NCBI RefSeq assembly: GCF_009664975.1
Contig: NZ_WJXB01000008.1
Coordinates: 124,001-188,000 of the forward strand
Direction of reading: 5' to 3'
DNA length: 64,000 nt
Source: Paenibacillus monticola
GTDB lineage: Bacteria > Bacillota > Bacilli > Paenibacillales > Paenibacillaceae
Part shown: one piece after another, positions 1 through 7,779 of the stretch
How positions within the stretch are numbered: position 1 is the stretch's first letter
Layout of the letters: each line of letters begins with the position of its first letter
Program-made: the position numbers and the translations under genes
The notes under the pieces: generated by a model
Told to the model about the DNA's origin: nothing
The model's input: the letters and a program-made list of their open reading frames with translations, nothing else
Databases searched by the model: none

Positions 1-396
1 GAAGAAGCAGACCAGAGTAATTAAGATTATCTTTGGCAGCAGGCCGAAGCCGAACCAGATGACAAGCAGCGGTGCAAGCGCAATGGAGGGAACATTCTGG
101 CTGAGAATCAGCAGCGGATAAAAAGCGCGTCTAGTCCAAGGCAACAGATGCAGCAGCAGCGCAATGATAAGACCTACCGCGGTACCAATTGGAAAGCCGA
201 TCAGGGTCAGCCGTAGCGTAGCCAGAGTATGGACCCAAATCCCAGTAGCGTTAGCATTGAACTCACGAATGATGTCCGTGGGACTCGGCAGAATCCAAGC
301 TTCGACATGGAATAGGGAAACCGCCAGCTGCCATCCCGTTAACAAGAATATGACCGCCACAAGAGGCGGCCATAATTGCTTCCAAGTTGATCTCAC
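1..396 (-). CDS. ABC transporter permease, ThiX/SsuC type (partial, 3' end outside window)
   Basis: Membrane permease of a binding-protein-dependent importer, probably for a thiamine precursor. I translated it by hand: a GTG at 396 opens a frame that stays open to base 1 (132 codons). It has an N-terminal membrane segment (about residues 9-27), the family segment LPSPTDIIREF, and then NVPSIALAPLLVIWFGFG, which matches the cytoplasmic loop region of SsuC/TauC/ThiX permeases. The GTG overlaps the stop of the upstream thiamine-binding gene by 4 bases, so the two are translationally coupled and lie in the operon behind the TPP riboswitch. The ATPase expected for this system is not visible and may follow beyond the edge. 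The substrate is inferred from the riboswitch and neighbours. Confidence 0.88.
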   Translation of the reverse strand, partial: MRSTWKQLWPPLVAVIFLLTGWQLAVSLFHVEAWILPSPTDIIREFNANATGIWVHTLATLRLTLIGFPIGTAVGLIIALLLHLLPWTRRAFYPLLILSQNVPSIALAPLLVIWFGFGLLPKIILITLVCFF

Positions 397-686
397 GGCC
401 GATATTTCTCCGTCAGCTTCTCCATACTGATGCCATTCGGGTTATGGGCAATCTTGATCTGTGAAATGATGCTGGGGCTGCCAGCTGCGACCAACGCTTC
501 ATGCATCTGGCGCACAATCTCCAGCAGCTCTGTAAGTTCGCCTTCCATCGTGGTATCCAGCGGATTCACCTGATGCTTCACGCCGGATTTCTGAATAACC
601 TCAATCGCTGTATCTACATACGGGATGGAATCCTCACCGTTCGGAGTCTTGGGGATAACCTGAATGCTTAATAGTGTATTTGCCAT
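393..686 (-). CDS. MTH1187/YkoF-type thiamine-binding protein
   Basis: Small cytoplasmic protein of 97 aa of the MTH1187/Thiamine_BP family, whose members bind thiamine or related pyrimidines and are often encoded inside thiamine transport operons. The start MANTLLSIQVIP and the core around DSIPYVDTAIEVIQKSG and NPLDTTMEGEL fit the family's ferredoxin-like fold and its usual length of about 100 aa. It lies between the substrate-binding lipoprotein (37 bases upstream) and the permease (4-base overlap). A GGAAAGG ribosome site precedes the ATG. Its role in the transporter, as buffer or regulator of HMP or thiamine, is not settled. The annotation rests on family resemblance and on the TPP riboswitch upstream. 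Confidence 0.88.
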   Translation of the reverse strand: MANTLLSIQVIPKTPNGEDSIPYVDTAIEVIQKSGVKHQVNPLDTTMEGELTELLEIVRQMHEALVAAGSPSIISQIKIAHNPNGISMEKLTEKYRP

Positions 687-723
687 GATTGTATCAACCT
701 TTCCGTTTTGTATTTATCGTTCA

Positions 724-1785
724 CTATTCAGTGGGTAGATAATCATTCGTAAACGTGCTGGCGACTTCCAGCGGCTTATCCAGCAGCTTCAGACCGTACA
801 TCCAGTCGGCGTAATTCTGCCACACTTCAGCCTTCTGCTCACCCCAACGGGCGGCATCGTCCTGGTATTTCGGGCTAAGCCATTTCTGGCTGGCCAGAAC
901 CAGCTTAGGGTCCAGATCAGGCACGGCTTTACTTAGGATGGCGGCCGCTTCTTCAGGCTTATCAATGGCATATTGATAACCTTTCGACGTAGCCTTCAGG
1001 AATGCCTTCACTATTTCTGGCTGATCGGCAATCTCTTTCTCACTTGTAGTTAGTACAGGTGTGTAATAATCCAATTGCGGTGCATAATCCTTCAAGTAGA
1101 GCATATCTATGGGCTCGCCGCGTAGCTCGGCTTCGATGCCGGTCCAGGCATAGAAGATCCAGGCGAAATCAATATCACGTTTCACGGCGGTGAAGAAATC
1201 GGCTTCCCCGATGTTCACCAGCTTAACCTTTTTCACATCCCCGCCTTCCGGGTCCATGATTGCTTTCATAGCTGCTTCTTCGGCAGGAGAACCCCAGCCA
1301 CCGTAGGTTTTACCTTCAAAATCCTTCGGAGACTTAATGTTGCGATCCTTGGGTGCGGCGAATCCGGAAGTATTATGCTGGATAATGGCGGCGATAGAGA
1401 CGAGTGGCACTCCTTGCAGGCGAGCTAAGGTCAGACTTTCTTGGGCACCAATGCCAAAGGCTGCCTCACCGGAGGTCACCATTGTATCGGCACCAGCGGC
1501 ACCTGGCTGCACAATTTCTACATCCAGACCTTCTTCGGCGTAATATCCAAGATCTTTGGCTGCATACAGACCAGTATGGTTCGTATTGGGTGTCCAGTCG
1601 AGCGCGATCTTAATCTTGGTAAGTTCTTTTGGTGCATCCGTGGCAACTGCAGTTGCTTCAGGAGCAGCACCGTTACTTCCTGTAGCATTCTTGTTGCCGG
1701 AATTCCCATTATTACTGCCGCAACCTGCAATGGCGATGATCAGCAGGCAGCTTAGGCCCAGCGTTAGTCCTTTTTTGACTCCCAT
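724..1785 (-). CDS. ThiY-like substrate-binding lipoprotein (NMT1/THI5 family)
   Basis: Extracellular lipid-anchored binding protein of 353 aa for a thiamine precursor, probably a formylaminopyrimidine or HMP. The signal peptide ends in a lipobox with Cys22 (AIAGC), followed by a low-complexity Ser/Asn/Ala linker. The mature part starts with KIKIALDWTPNTNHTGLY and continues with LGYYAEEGLDVEIVQPG, the hallmark of the NMT1/THI5-like periplasmic-binding fold. It is the first gene of the operon, with an AAAGGAGAG ribosome site 7 bases before the ATG. A TPP riboswitch and its terminator lie in the 5' leader, so expression should fall when thiamine pyrophosphate is plentiful. The exact ligand cannot be read from sequence alone. 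Confidence 0.9.
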   Translation of the reverse strand: MGVKKGLTLGLSCLLIIAIAGCGSNNGNSGNKNATGSNGAAPEATAVATDAPKELTKIKIALDWTPNTNHTGLYAAKDLGYYAEEGLDVEIVQPGAAGADTMVTSGEAAFGIGAQESLTLARLQGVPLVSIAAIIQHNTSGFAAPKDRNIKSPKDFEGKTYGGWGSPAEEAAMKAIMDPEGGDVKKVKLVNIGEADFFTAVKRDIDFAWIFYAWTGIEAELRGEPIDMLYLKDYAPQLDYYTPVLTTSEKEIADQPEIVKAFLKATSKGYQYAIDKPEEAAAILSKAVPDLDPKLVLASQKWLSPKYQDDAARWGEQKAEVWQNYADWMYGLKLLDKPLEVASTFTNDYLPTE

Positions 1786-1852
1786 GTTTCTTCTCTCCTT
1801 TATCTGGTAACGAAAGACCCGGCTTCATATTGATTCCGAAATATCCCATAAC

Positions 1853-1878
1853 AAAAAGCGCCCCGATGATCGGGACGC
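1853..1878 (-). terminator. Riboswitch-controlled intrinsic terminator
   Basis: Read on the minus strand, a 9-bp GC-rich stem (one G-U pair, 3-base loop) is followed by five Us. It sits between the TPP aptamer and the first gene of the operon, so it is the expression platform. Confidence 0.88.
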
Positions 1879-1919
1879 TGGTTTGGCGCAAGATAGTAGA
1901 GGTCAATGAGACCCGAACT

Positions 1920-2014
1920 AGTGGCTATTCCTACGCTGGCATTATCCAGATCAGGTATAAGGGTCAGTATCTTGTGGGATACAATCTCAGCCAGCCTAAT
2001 TCCAGCTCCCCTGA
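1920..2014 (-). promoter_or_regulatory. TPP (THI-box) riboswitch aptamer
   Basis: On the minus strand the conserved blocks GGCTGAGA, then ACCC, then ACCTGATCTGGATAATGCC and AGCGTAGGAA appear in the right order and spacing, which identifies a TPP aptamer. It precedes a terminator and a thiamine-precursor uptake operon. Ligand binding is expected to favour the terminator at 1853-1878 and switch the operon off. Confidence 0.96.
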
Positions 2015-2182
2015 TTCTATGAAGTTTACGGGTGTTGCTACGTTCTTACGGTGTATTATAGACGCACACTTCTGTATTGTCTAGCAGCATCCACCAATTT
2101 GAATTATCTTGAAGCGATCGAATGATATATAATATAACAACAGAATGACAAACAGAGCTGAACATGGAAAGGTGGAATTAGG

Positions 2183-2542
2183 ATGATGGACGCCCACATA
2201 CCGGTACTCGATGAAGAGACGATTTCCGGTATCCGAGAATTGGATGGGGACGGAGAGTCAGAATTGCTGCGCACCTTGCTAAATATGTTCACGAGCGACA
2301 CCCCACTCAGAATAGAGGCCTTGCAGAAAGCGATCGATAACAAGGATCTTGCCGAAAGCGCCGGAGTTGCCCACAGCCTGAGATCGGGGAGTCTGGGCAT
2401 TGGAGCACAGGTTCTGGCCTCCGTATGTGCTGGAATTGAACTTCATGCTAGACAGGACAACCTTGCAGCAGCGGCAGCATTGTTGCCTGATGTTAGTGCA
2501 GCTTATAAAGAAGCCTGCTCCCAGTTGCTAAGTTTGCTATAA
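2183..2542 (+). CDS. Orphan Hpt (histidine phosphotransfer) domain protein
   Basis: Stand-alone phosphotransfer protein of 119 aa. A four-helix Hpt domain is indicated by AHSLRSGSLGIGA, matching the consensus AHxLKGxxxxxGA in which the His accepts phosphate from a response-regulator Asp. The flanking helices (LLRTLLNMFTSDTPLRIEAL before, CAGIELHARQD after) also fit. The ATG at 2183 has a GGTGG site 7 bases upstream; a second ATG follows directly. No receiver or hybrid kinase gene lies nearby, so its partners are elsewhere. It converges with the CorA-like gene, with an 18-base gap. Hpt proteins are uncommon as separate genes in Firmicutes, where most two-component systems are one-step. Confidence 0.85.
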   Translation: MMDAHIPVLDEETISGIRELDGDGESELLRTLLNMFTSDTPLRIEALQKAIDNKDLAESAGVAHSLRSGSLGIGAQVLASVCAGIELHARQDNLAAAAALLPDVSAAYKEACSQLLSLL

Positions 2543-2560
2543 ACAACTGTGGACTATCGC

Positions 2561-4015
2561 TTACTCCTCATGGGTTAATCTTTTTCTGCGGCGGCTCTTG
2601 CTCCCGTTCCACAGCTCTCTAACCGTAAGGATAAGACTGACGAGAATACCGCTGCAGGTCAGGAAGAGGGCTAAATACTCAAAAGGGGAGTATTGCAGCA
2701 TTTTGCTCCAGTCGATAGGGTTCTTCAAATCTTCAATAACCTGGTTCATACCGTAAATGCCACTGATTACCGTAAATACGGTTAGAATCATCAGCAGCAT
2801 ATCCCGACGTTTGGCCTGAAACTTATTCTGGTATTGAAACAGGTCATCCAGGGTTTGCTTCACTTCTCCGAACAAGGCATCATTCCCGTATACTTTACGC
2901 AGCTGGATGAAGATCTCTCGACCTTGGGATTGTGAAATGAGCTCCAAAAAATAATATTTGGCCGAAAACTTGGTGATTAAAAAGATTAAATCTTCAATCT
3001 CGTTATAATCGCGTGTGATACTAAGACGAGAGTGCAGATTAGCCAGCTTCAACAGAACGATTTTATGGAAAATACTGAGCAACAAACCATAATAATATTC
3101 CCCGTACATTTGATTGGCCAAGTGGGTAGCGATCTCGGGAGTGGCCCGGCTCAGACAGCAAAAGGTCTGTTCATTCGTTATGTAATAGGTATCCGGGCCC
3201 CAACGGTTATAGGAATGCTTGTTGATGTACTCTGTAATATAATCGGGATCACTGGCGCTAATGAACGGTTTGCCCTGCAGATCCAGCCCATCCAACTGGG
3301 AGGCACGATAGCGCAGCTCCACACTAAGTTCATCCTTATCCTCCTGGCGCTCAAAGCCGTAGAAGGCTTGCACTAGCATTCTTTCATCCACGAAAAAAGG
3401 CAACGTCTCAAAATAGGCTCCATTTAACTCGGAGGCGTCCAGAAACGGCTCCAACCCATCGACCAGATTTCGGAAGACAAAATCCTCTGTCTGCTTAAAG
3501 GTTCTTTCCCCGCAATGAATAGTTGTGCATTCATCTGTAATGGAGACATTCTCCAGCGTTCGGAAGCGGTCCGCGAATTCTAAAGCGGTGCTGAAAGGAA
3601 TGTTATCCTCTTCAAGACGGACCCGGACGGTGATGAATCCAAGCTGGAACGGACAGATGAATACATCGGTCGAGAGTACCTGGAAATTCACAGCTTGCTG
3701 CGGCATTTCCAGTCTGCATTCCAGCGCATTTACCCGCGAGAAGCGGCGGAAGGAGTCCTTATCCTTTTCGCGCGGGAACAGAACGTGAGCGGCAAAAGGC
3801 AAGTAGCTTCGCTCCATTTTTTCATGCGAGACTTTGTAGCCATCTCCGTAATAAGCATCCTCCAGGTCCTTCTGATCCAGAAAAAAACGAGTGAAACCAT
3901 CTTTCCCTAAACGATGAATCAGAGCCATAGCTTCGCCCTGCTTGATGGAGAAGGGGAAAATAAACTGCAGAAGTGCAGTATGTAATAAAGGTTCGGAGGA
4001 GAGCTCGTCCATCAT
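2561..4015 (-). CDS. Divergent CorA-like membrane protein (GMN motif)
   Basis: Protein of 484 aa with a large soluble N-terminal part of about 400 residues and two membrane helices at the C-terminus (about 405-424 and 446-465). The first helix ends in ISGIYGMN, with Gly-Met-Asn at about 422-424, which is the selectivity signature of CorA/Mrs2 divalent-cation channels. The arrangement of cytoplasmic domain, GMN helix, short acidic loop and second helix with a basic tail (SKSRRRKR) is also CorA-like. I do not recognise the N-terminal domain, so membership is inferred from topology and motif. An ATG at 4015 or 4012 is preferred over an in-frame GTG upstream because AAGGGTGG lies just before it. 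Possible role: Mg2+, Co2+ or Zn2+ flux. Confidence 0.68.
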   Translation of the reverse strand: MMDELSSEPLLHTALLQFIFPFSIKQGEAMALIHRLGKDGFTRFFLDQKDLEDAYYGDGYKVSHEKMERSYLPFAAHVLFPREKDKDSFRRFSRVNALECRLEMPQQAVNFQVLSTDVFICPFQLGFITVRVRLEEDNIPFSTALEFADRFRTLENVSITDECTTIHCGERTFKQTEDFVFRNLVDGLEPFLDASELNGAYFETLPFFVDERMLVQAFYGFERQEDKDELSVELRYRASQLDGLDLQGKPFISASDPDYITEYINKHSYNRWGPDTYYITNEQTFCCLSRATPEIATHLANQMYGEYYYGLLLSIFHKIVLLKLANLHSRLSITRDYNEIEDLIFLITKFSAKYYFLELISQSQGREIFIQLRKVYGNDALFGEVKQTLDDLFQYQNKFQAKRRDMLLMILTVFTVISGIYGMNQVIEDLKNPIDWSKMLQYSPFEYLALFLTCSGILVSLILTVRELWNGSKSRRRKRLTHEE

Positions 4016-4055
4016 TCGTTCCACCCTTGTATACAGAATTTAATTACATTCTATA

Positions 4056-5243
4056 TTAACCTAATTTCCAAGCGGCAAAGCTAAGCAAAAATAGGAAAGC
4101 GGCAAAAACCGCCAGCATGCCTGCAGTCTGGGACACTTGCAGATGATCCATCGACCAGCCTGTTAGCAGAGGCAGAATAGCCCCGCCAATTCCGCCGGAT
4201 GCAATCATGATACTAGGTGTCGTTTCTTCGGCGCCTGGCAGCAGCTTGCTGGAGAAGACAAGGGCAATGGAAAAAATGCCAGACATGAACAATCCCAGCA
4301 GAATGAGTATAGTGAACGCGGCGATGCGGTGCTCGGAGAAGGGGAAGAGAATAAATAGCAGCAGGGTAATAAAGCAACTGCCGAGAACGTATGCACGATA
4401 GGTGATTTTTTCGGCTATGACACCGGCAAACAGCCTTCCGATAGCCATGGCGAGCCAGAAGAAGGTTACAGTCAAGGCCGCAGCAGATTCACTTATCCCC
4501 AGTTTGGCGATAAAGATCGCCGGCATGAAATTGACCAGACTCATCTCAGTACCCACATAGAGAAAAAAGAAAATGATGAACATGCCGAGCAGCACCCACT
4601 GTTTTCCTTTATACGGGAGCTTGTTGCCTACCTGGGAAGACTGCTTGGACGCTTTAGTTGGGCGGGTGCGAGGAGCTCGGTCGTCCAGTACGCTTTGCAG
4701 CTTCCCAAAGCTTGCGCGGCTTCCCCAGAAGAAAAGGGATATTAACGAGAATGCCGCAACGATCAGAAAGGAGAGCCTCCACCATCCAGCAGCAATGAGC
4801 GGACTCGCGATCAGAGGCATAATCAGTGCGCCTACACCGAACAGAACTTCAAGCCTGCTCATGGCTATGGCGGTTCCTTCAGTAATGGCGGCGATAATAA
4901 TGGTGCCGATGACGGCTTCGATCATGCCGAACCCGAAGCCCGCGGCAACGGCGATGACGTACATCCAGCCCCACGGCGGAAGAAAGGCATAGGAAATTTG
5001 GGAAACCAGCAACAGCCCGGTAGCAATGAGAATGCCTCCGCGTTTGCCAAAGCGGCGGTTCAGAAAAGGTGAGACCAGTACGCCAGCCAGAAAGCCGGAG
5101 AATTGGCTGAAGATGAGTTGGCCGCCAGCACTGTAATTTTGATCATAATGCTCCAGAAGAACGGGAAGAATAGAGCCGAGCACCACATGTGCGAGCCCGA
5201 TAACAAAGTAAGAAAGACAGCTGATCCAGAGCAGTTTTTTCAC
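4056..5243 (-). CDS. MFS transporter
   Basis: Major facilitator of about 395 aa with 12 predicted membrane helices, two halves of six, and a hydrophilic loop in the middle (about residues 187-213, rich in Lys/Arg/Ser). The segment FLNRRFGKRGGIL resembles the loop 2-3 motif A of the superfamily. The start is placed at a GTG at 5243 because AAGGAGA lies 7 bases before it; an upstream in-frame ATG would ignore this site. It is 40 bases upstream of the CorA-like gene on the same strand, so the two could be co-transcribed. The substrate cannot be deduced. Resemblance is closest to sugar or drug MFS proteins of Paenibacillus. Confidence 0.85.
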   Translation of the reverse strand: MKKLLWISCLSYFVIGLAHVVLGSILPVLLEHYDQNYSAGGQLIFSQFSGFLAGVLVSPFLNRRFGKRGGILIATGLLLVSQISYAFLPPWGWMYVIAVAAGFGFGMIEAVIGTIIIAAITEGTAIAMSRLEVLFGVGALIMPLIASPLIAAGWWRLSFLIVAAFSLISLFFWGSRASFGKLQSVLDDRAPRTRPTKASKQSSQVGNKLPYKGKQWVLLGMFIIFFFLYVGTEMSLVNFMPAIFIAKLGISESAAALTVTFFWLAMAIGRLFAGVIAEKITYRAYVLGSCFITLLLFILFPFSEHRIAAFTILILLGLFMSGIFSIALVFSSKLLPGAEETTPSIMIASGGIGGAILPLLTGWSMDHLQVSQTAGMLAVFAAFLFLLSFAAWKLG

Positions 5244-5402
5244 GGATGAATCTCCTTGCAAGTTGGATTGATGTAACAATGACGGGATTCAATAGGGTTC
5301 CGGTGGGCACACTATGATAAGCACCATATTTATGATAAACCCAAACTGAAGGCGTGAATATATAAACATATATTCACATAGTAGAAGGGAGCTATCTCGT
5401 CA

Positions 5403-5843
5403 ATGGATAACAGAGAGCTGGAGCAGACAATCATCAAGGTACTTGGTGACAATAAATTCGGTTCCTTCGGCACAATTGAAGCCGGTAATAAACCAAAGGT
5501 GCGTTATATGGCGGTGTTTCATGACGGACTGAATATTTATTTGGCTACCAGCCGCAAGACGCATAAGGTAGAAGAACTGCAGGATAATCCCCATGCTTTT
5601 TTGCTGCTTGGATATGAAGCAGGGGGCGGCAAGGATGTGCTGGAAATTGAGGCTACCGTTGCTGTAACGATGAATGAAGGTCTGCGCTCGAAGGTATGGA
5701 GTAAAGAGCTGGAGCAATGGTTCACAGGGCCGGATGATCCTGATTATGTGATCCTTGAGCTTACGCCAACCCGAATGGAATATGCCGGTAAAGATAAACA
5801 GCATGGGGTCTGGGAAGCGACTGCTGGAGCTATCGGCAAGTAA
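5403..5843 (+). CDS. Pyridoxamine 5'-phosphate oxidase-fold (general stress) protein
   Basis: Small flavin-binding-fold protein of 146 aa. The segments GSFGTIEAGNKPKVRYMAV, IYLATSRKTHKVEELQDNP and LEIEATVAVT follow the split-barrel pattern of the PNPOx-like general stress protein 26 group, which bind FMN, F420 or heme. The real substrate of this group is mostly unknown. It is a single-gene unit divergent from the MFS gene, with a GGGAG ribosome site upstream and an intrinsic terminator immediately after. Length is normal for the family. Confidence 0.85.
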   Translation: MDNRELEQTIIKVLGDNKFGSFGTIEAGNKPKVRYMAVFHDGLNIYLATSRKTHKVEELQDNPHAFLLLGYEAGGGKDVLEIEATVAVTMNEGLRSKVWSKELEQWFTGPDDPDYVILELTPTRMEYAGKDKQHGVWEATAGAIGK

Positions 5844-5867
5844 CGTATTAATGGCTGTCCCTAAATA

Positions 5868-5910
5868 AAAGCTATCCGAAACCCTGCGAGGTGTCCGGAT
5901 GGCTTTTTCT
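5868..5910 (+). terminator. Intrinsic terminator after the PNPOx-like gene
   Basis: AGCTATCCG at 5870-5878 pairs with CGGATGGCT at 5896-5904 (one G-U), followed by a run of Ts. Confidence 0.82.
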
Positions 5911-5971
5911 TCTATCTACTTGTGCTATAATGATCCCACCATTTTCTGAACCATTGAGCTGGGGGGATCTT

Positions 5972-7009
5972 ATGAGCTGTACGGATTGCTTGGCTATTGA
6001 ACCTGTGGAAGACCAAGGTGAATTAAGGATACGACCCTATTCCATCCCTCTTGCTGCTGCTATAAAAGCTGCGGGATACGAAATAGCGGGTGTTAAGAAT
6101 ATAGGAATTATTCCTTATACATCCTTGGAGAAGCTTATGCGCTTGTTGAAATTGCTAGGTGAATTGCAGCAACTGTTAACGGTGTCCTTGGCTCTTTACA
6201 TTACGGGTAAAAAGGGTGTCGGTCTTCACGAGCGCTGGTTATCTTTGGAACAGCTTGAGGTTAGATTCTCCCATGATAATTTGATAAATATTATTTCCAA
6301 TCATGATTTCTGCAGCTATTTACAGCCCATTGTAAACGTTACCGAAAAGATCGTAGGTTTCGAGTTTCTGCTGCGGCCGCTGCAGAACGGAAGTTATTTT
6401 CAGCCCTATGAGCTGTTTGAGATAGCCCGTCAGACGGGATTTCATAGTTTCCTAGACCGGGCCGCGCGTGTTTCAGCTATTGAGTGCAGCGCGAAGCTTT
6501 TACCGAAGGGGATTAAACGATTTATTAATTTTTTGCCCTCATCGATTTATAATCCGCAATATTGTCTTACCCATACTTTTGCGGCGATAGACAGGCTGAA
6601 CCAAGATCCAAAGGATTTCGTGTTTGAGGTTGTGGAAACGGAAAATATAGCGGATATTGCTCACCTGCACACGATTTTTGCAGAGTACCGGCGTCAGGGA
6701 ATGCATGTTGCGCTTGATGATGTAGGGACTGGTTATTCGACGGTAGAGTTAATGTGCAGTTTGAAGCCGGATTATGTGAAGATTGACCGTGAATTAATCA
6801 GTAACTGCGATGAAGACGCAGTGAAGCAAAGTGCGATCCTGAATATTATGGACCGGGCGGCTGAATTTGGTGCCAAAGTGCTGGCTGAAGGCATCGAGCG
6901 ACGGGAGGAATTTCTTTTTTGCCGCGATATAGGTATGGATTTGGCTCAAGGCTACCTCTTTGGGAAGCCGGAAGAATTGCCACCGGCCCATTTTATTTAC
7001 AGTGTTTGA
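5972..7009 (+). CDS. EAL-domain cyclic-di-GMP phosphodiesterase
   Basis: Cytoplasmic protein of 345 aa predicted to hydrolyse c-di-GMP to pGpG. The C-terminal EAL domain (about 105-340) has its signature blocks: FEFLLRPL in place of EALLR, VVETEN, LDDVGTGYS, DYVKIDRELI, LAEGIERREE and AQGYLFGKP. All metal- and substrate-binding acids appear intact, so it should be active. The N-terminal 100 residues begin MSCTDC and hold no sensor domain I know. The start at 5972 is chosen because GGGGGG lies 5 bases upstream and because an earlier in-frame ATG falls in the preceding terminator. No GGDEF domain accompanies it. It is monocistronic. Confidence 0.9.
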   Translation: MSCTDCLAIEPVEDQGELRIRPYSIPLAAAIKAAGYEIAGVKNIGIIPYTSLEKLMRLLKLLGELQQLLTVSLALYITGKKGVGLHERWLSLEQLEVRFSHDNLINIISNHDFCSYLQPIVNVTEKIVGFEFLLRPLQNGSYFQPYELFEIARQTGFHSFLDRAARVSAIECSAKLLPKGIKRFINFLPSSIYNPQYCLTHTFAAIDRLNQDPKDFVFEVVETENIADIAHLHTIFAEYRRQGMHVALDDVGTGYSTVELMCSLKPDYVKIDRELISNCDEDAVKQSAILNIMDRAAEFGAKVLAEGIERREEFLFCRDIGMDLAQGYLFGKPEELPPAHFIYSV

Positions 7010-7029
7010 TAAAATATGAAGACAATCGC

Positions 7030-7073
7030 ATCCCCAGTACCAGCTTGCTATCGCGGCTTTCGGGGGTTTTTGC
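7030..7073 (+). terminator. Possible weak terminator after the EAL gene
   Basis: A short CCCC/GGGG stem with an internal AGC-rich loop precedes a TTTTT stretch. The stem is imperfect, so confidence is low. Confidence 0.35.
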
Positions 7074-7104
7074 TTTATACATAGTGGGAAAGGATTGAAG
7101 TCAA

Positions 7105-7779
7105 ATGAGTGTTACTCTGCTGTATATTGAGGATGACCGAGAGATCGGCCATGTTGTATCCAGTGATCTGCGTGAACGTGAGTATGGGGTTCGGTGGCTG
7201 CAAAGCGGGGAAGGAGCTTTAGAGGCGGCAGCCGACAGCCAATTGGTTATTCTCGATGTTATGCTGCCTGGACTGGATGGATTCACCGTTGGACAGCGGC
7301 TGAAGCGAGCCTATCCCCAGCTTCCAATCCTGATGCTCTCTGCCCGGAGCTCTATTGATGACAAGCTGCAGGGATTGGAATTCGCCGATGATTATTTGAC
7401 GAAGCCCTTTCATCCGGATGAACTGGCTGCCCGCATCGAGGTGCTGCTAAGACGGGCAGGCACAGCCGTTTCTGAGCCGCTGGCTCTGAAGCATCTTATT
7501 GTATACGAGAGTGATAACCGGGTTGTCCAGGCTGATACGGGCCACGAAATTAGGCTTACAGGCAAGCAGCACCAGATCTTCTCCTATTTACTGCGCCATC
7601 TCGGTCAGATTATGACTAAGGAGCAGATTTACGAAGCGGTCTGGGGTGAAGCCTATATGGAAGGGGATAAGACACTGATGGTCCATATTCGTTATTTACG
7701 CGAAAAGCTGGAGCTTGACCCCGCGGTACCGCAGATTATTGAAACTGTGCGTGGAATCGGGTACCGGGTAAGAGCATGA
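7105..7779 (+). CDS. OmpR-family response regulator
   Basis: DNA-binding regulator of 224 aa. The receiver domain has the acidic pair in YIEDD near the start, the phosphoacceptor Asp51 in LVILDVMLPGLDG, and Lys100 in LTKPFHP. A winged-helix domain follows (about 125-224) with LTGKQHQIFSYLLRH and the closing ETVRGIGYRVR. It overlaps the next gene, a sensor kinase, by 4 bases. The pair lies directly upstream of a LanFEG-type ABC transporter, so its likely target is that transporter promoter in response to a cell-wall-active peptide. The target is inferred from gene order only. Confidence 0.95.
   Translation: MSVTLLYIEDDREIGHVVSSDLREREYGVRWLQSGEGALEAAADSQLVILDVMLPGLDGFTVGQRLKRAYPQLPILMLSARSSIDDKLQGLEFADDYLTKPFHPDELAARIEVLLRRAGTAVSEPLALKHLIVYESDNRVVQADTGHEIRLTGKQHQIFSYLLRHLGQIMTKEQIYEAVWGEAYMEGDKTLMVHIRYLREKLELDPAVPQIIETVRGIGYRVRA

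Noticed and set aside
5891..5971. Upstream start for the EAL protein
   Set aside because: It would place the N-terminus in the preceding gene's terminator. The ATG at 5972 has a strong ribosome site.
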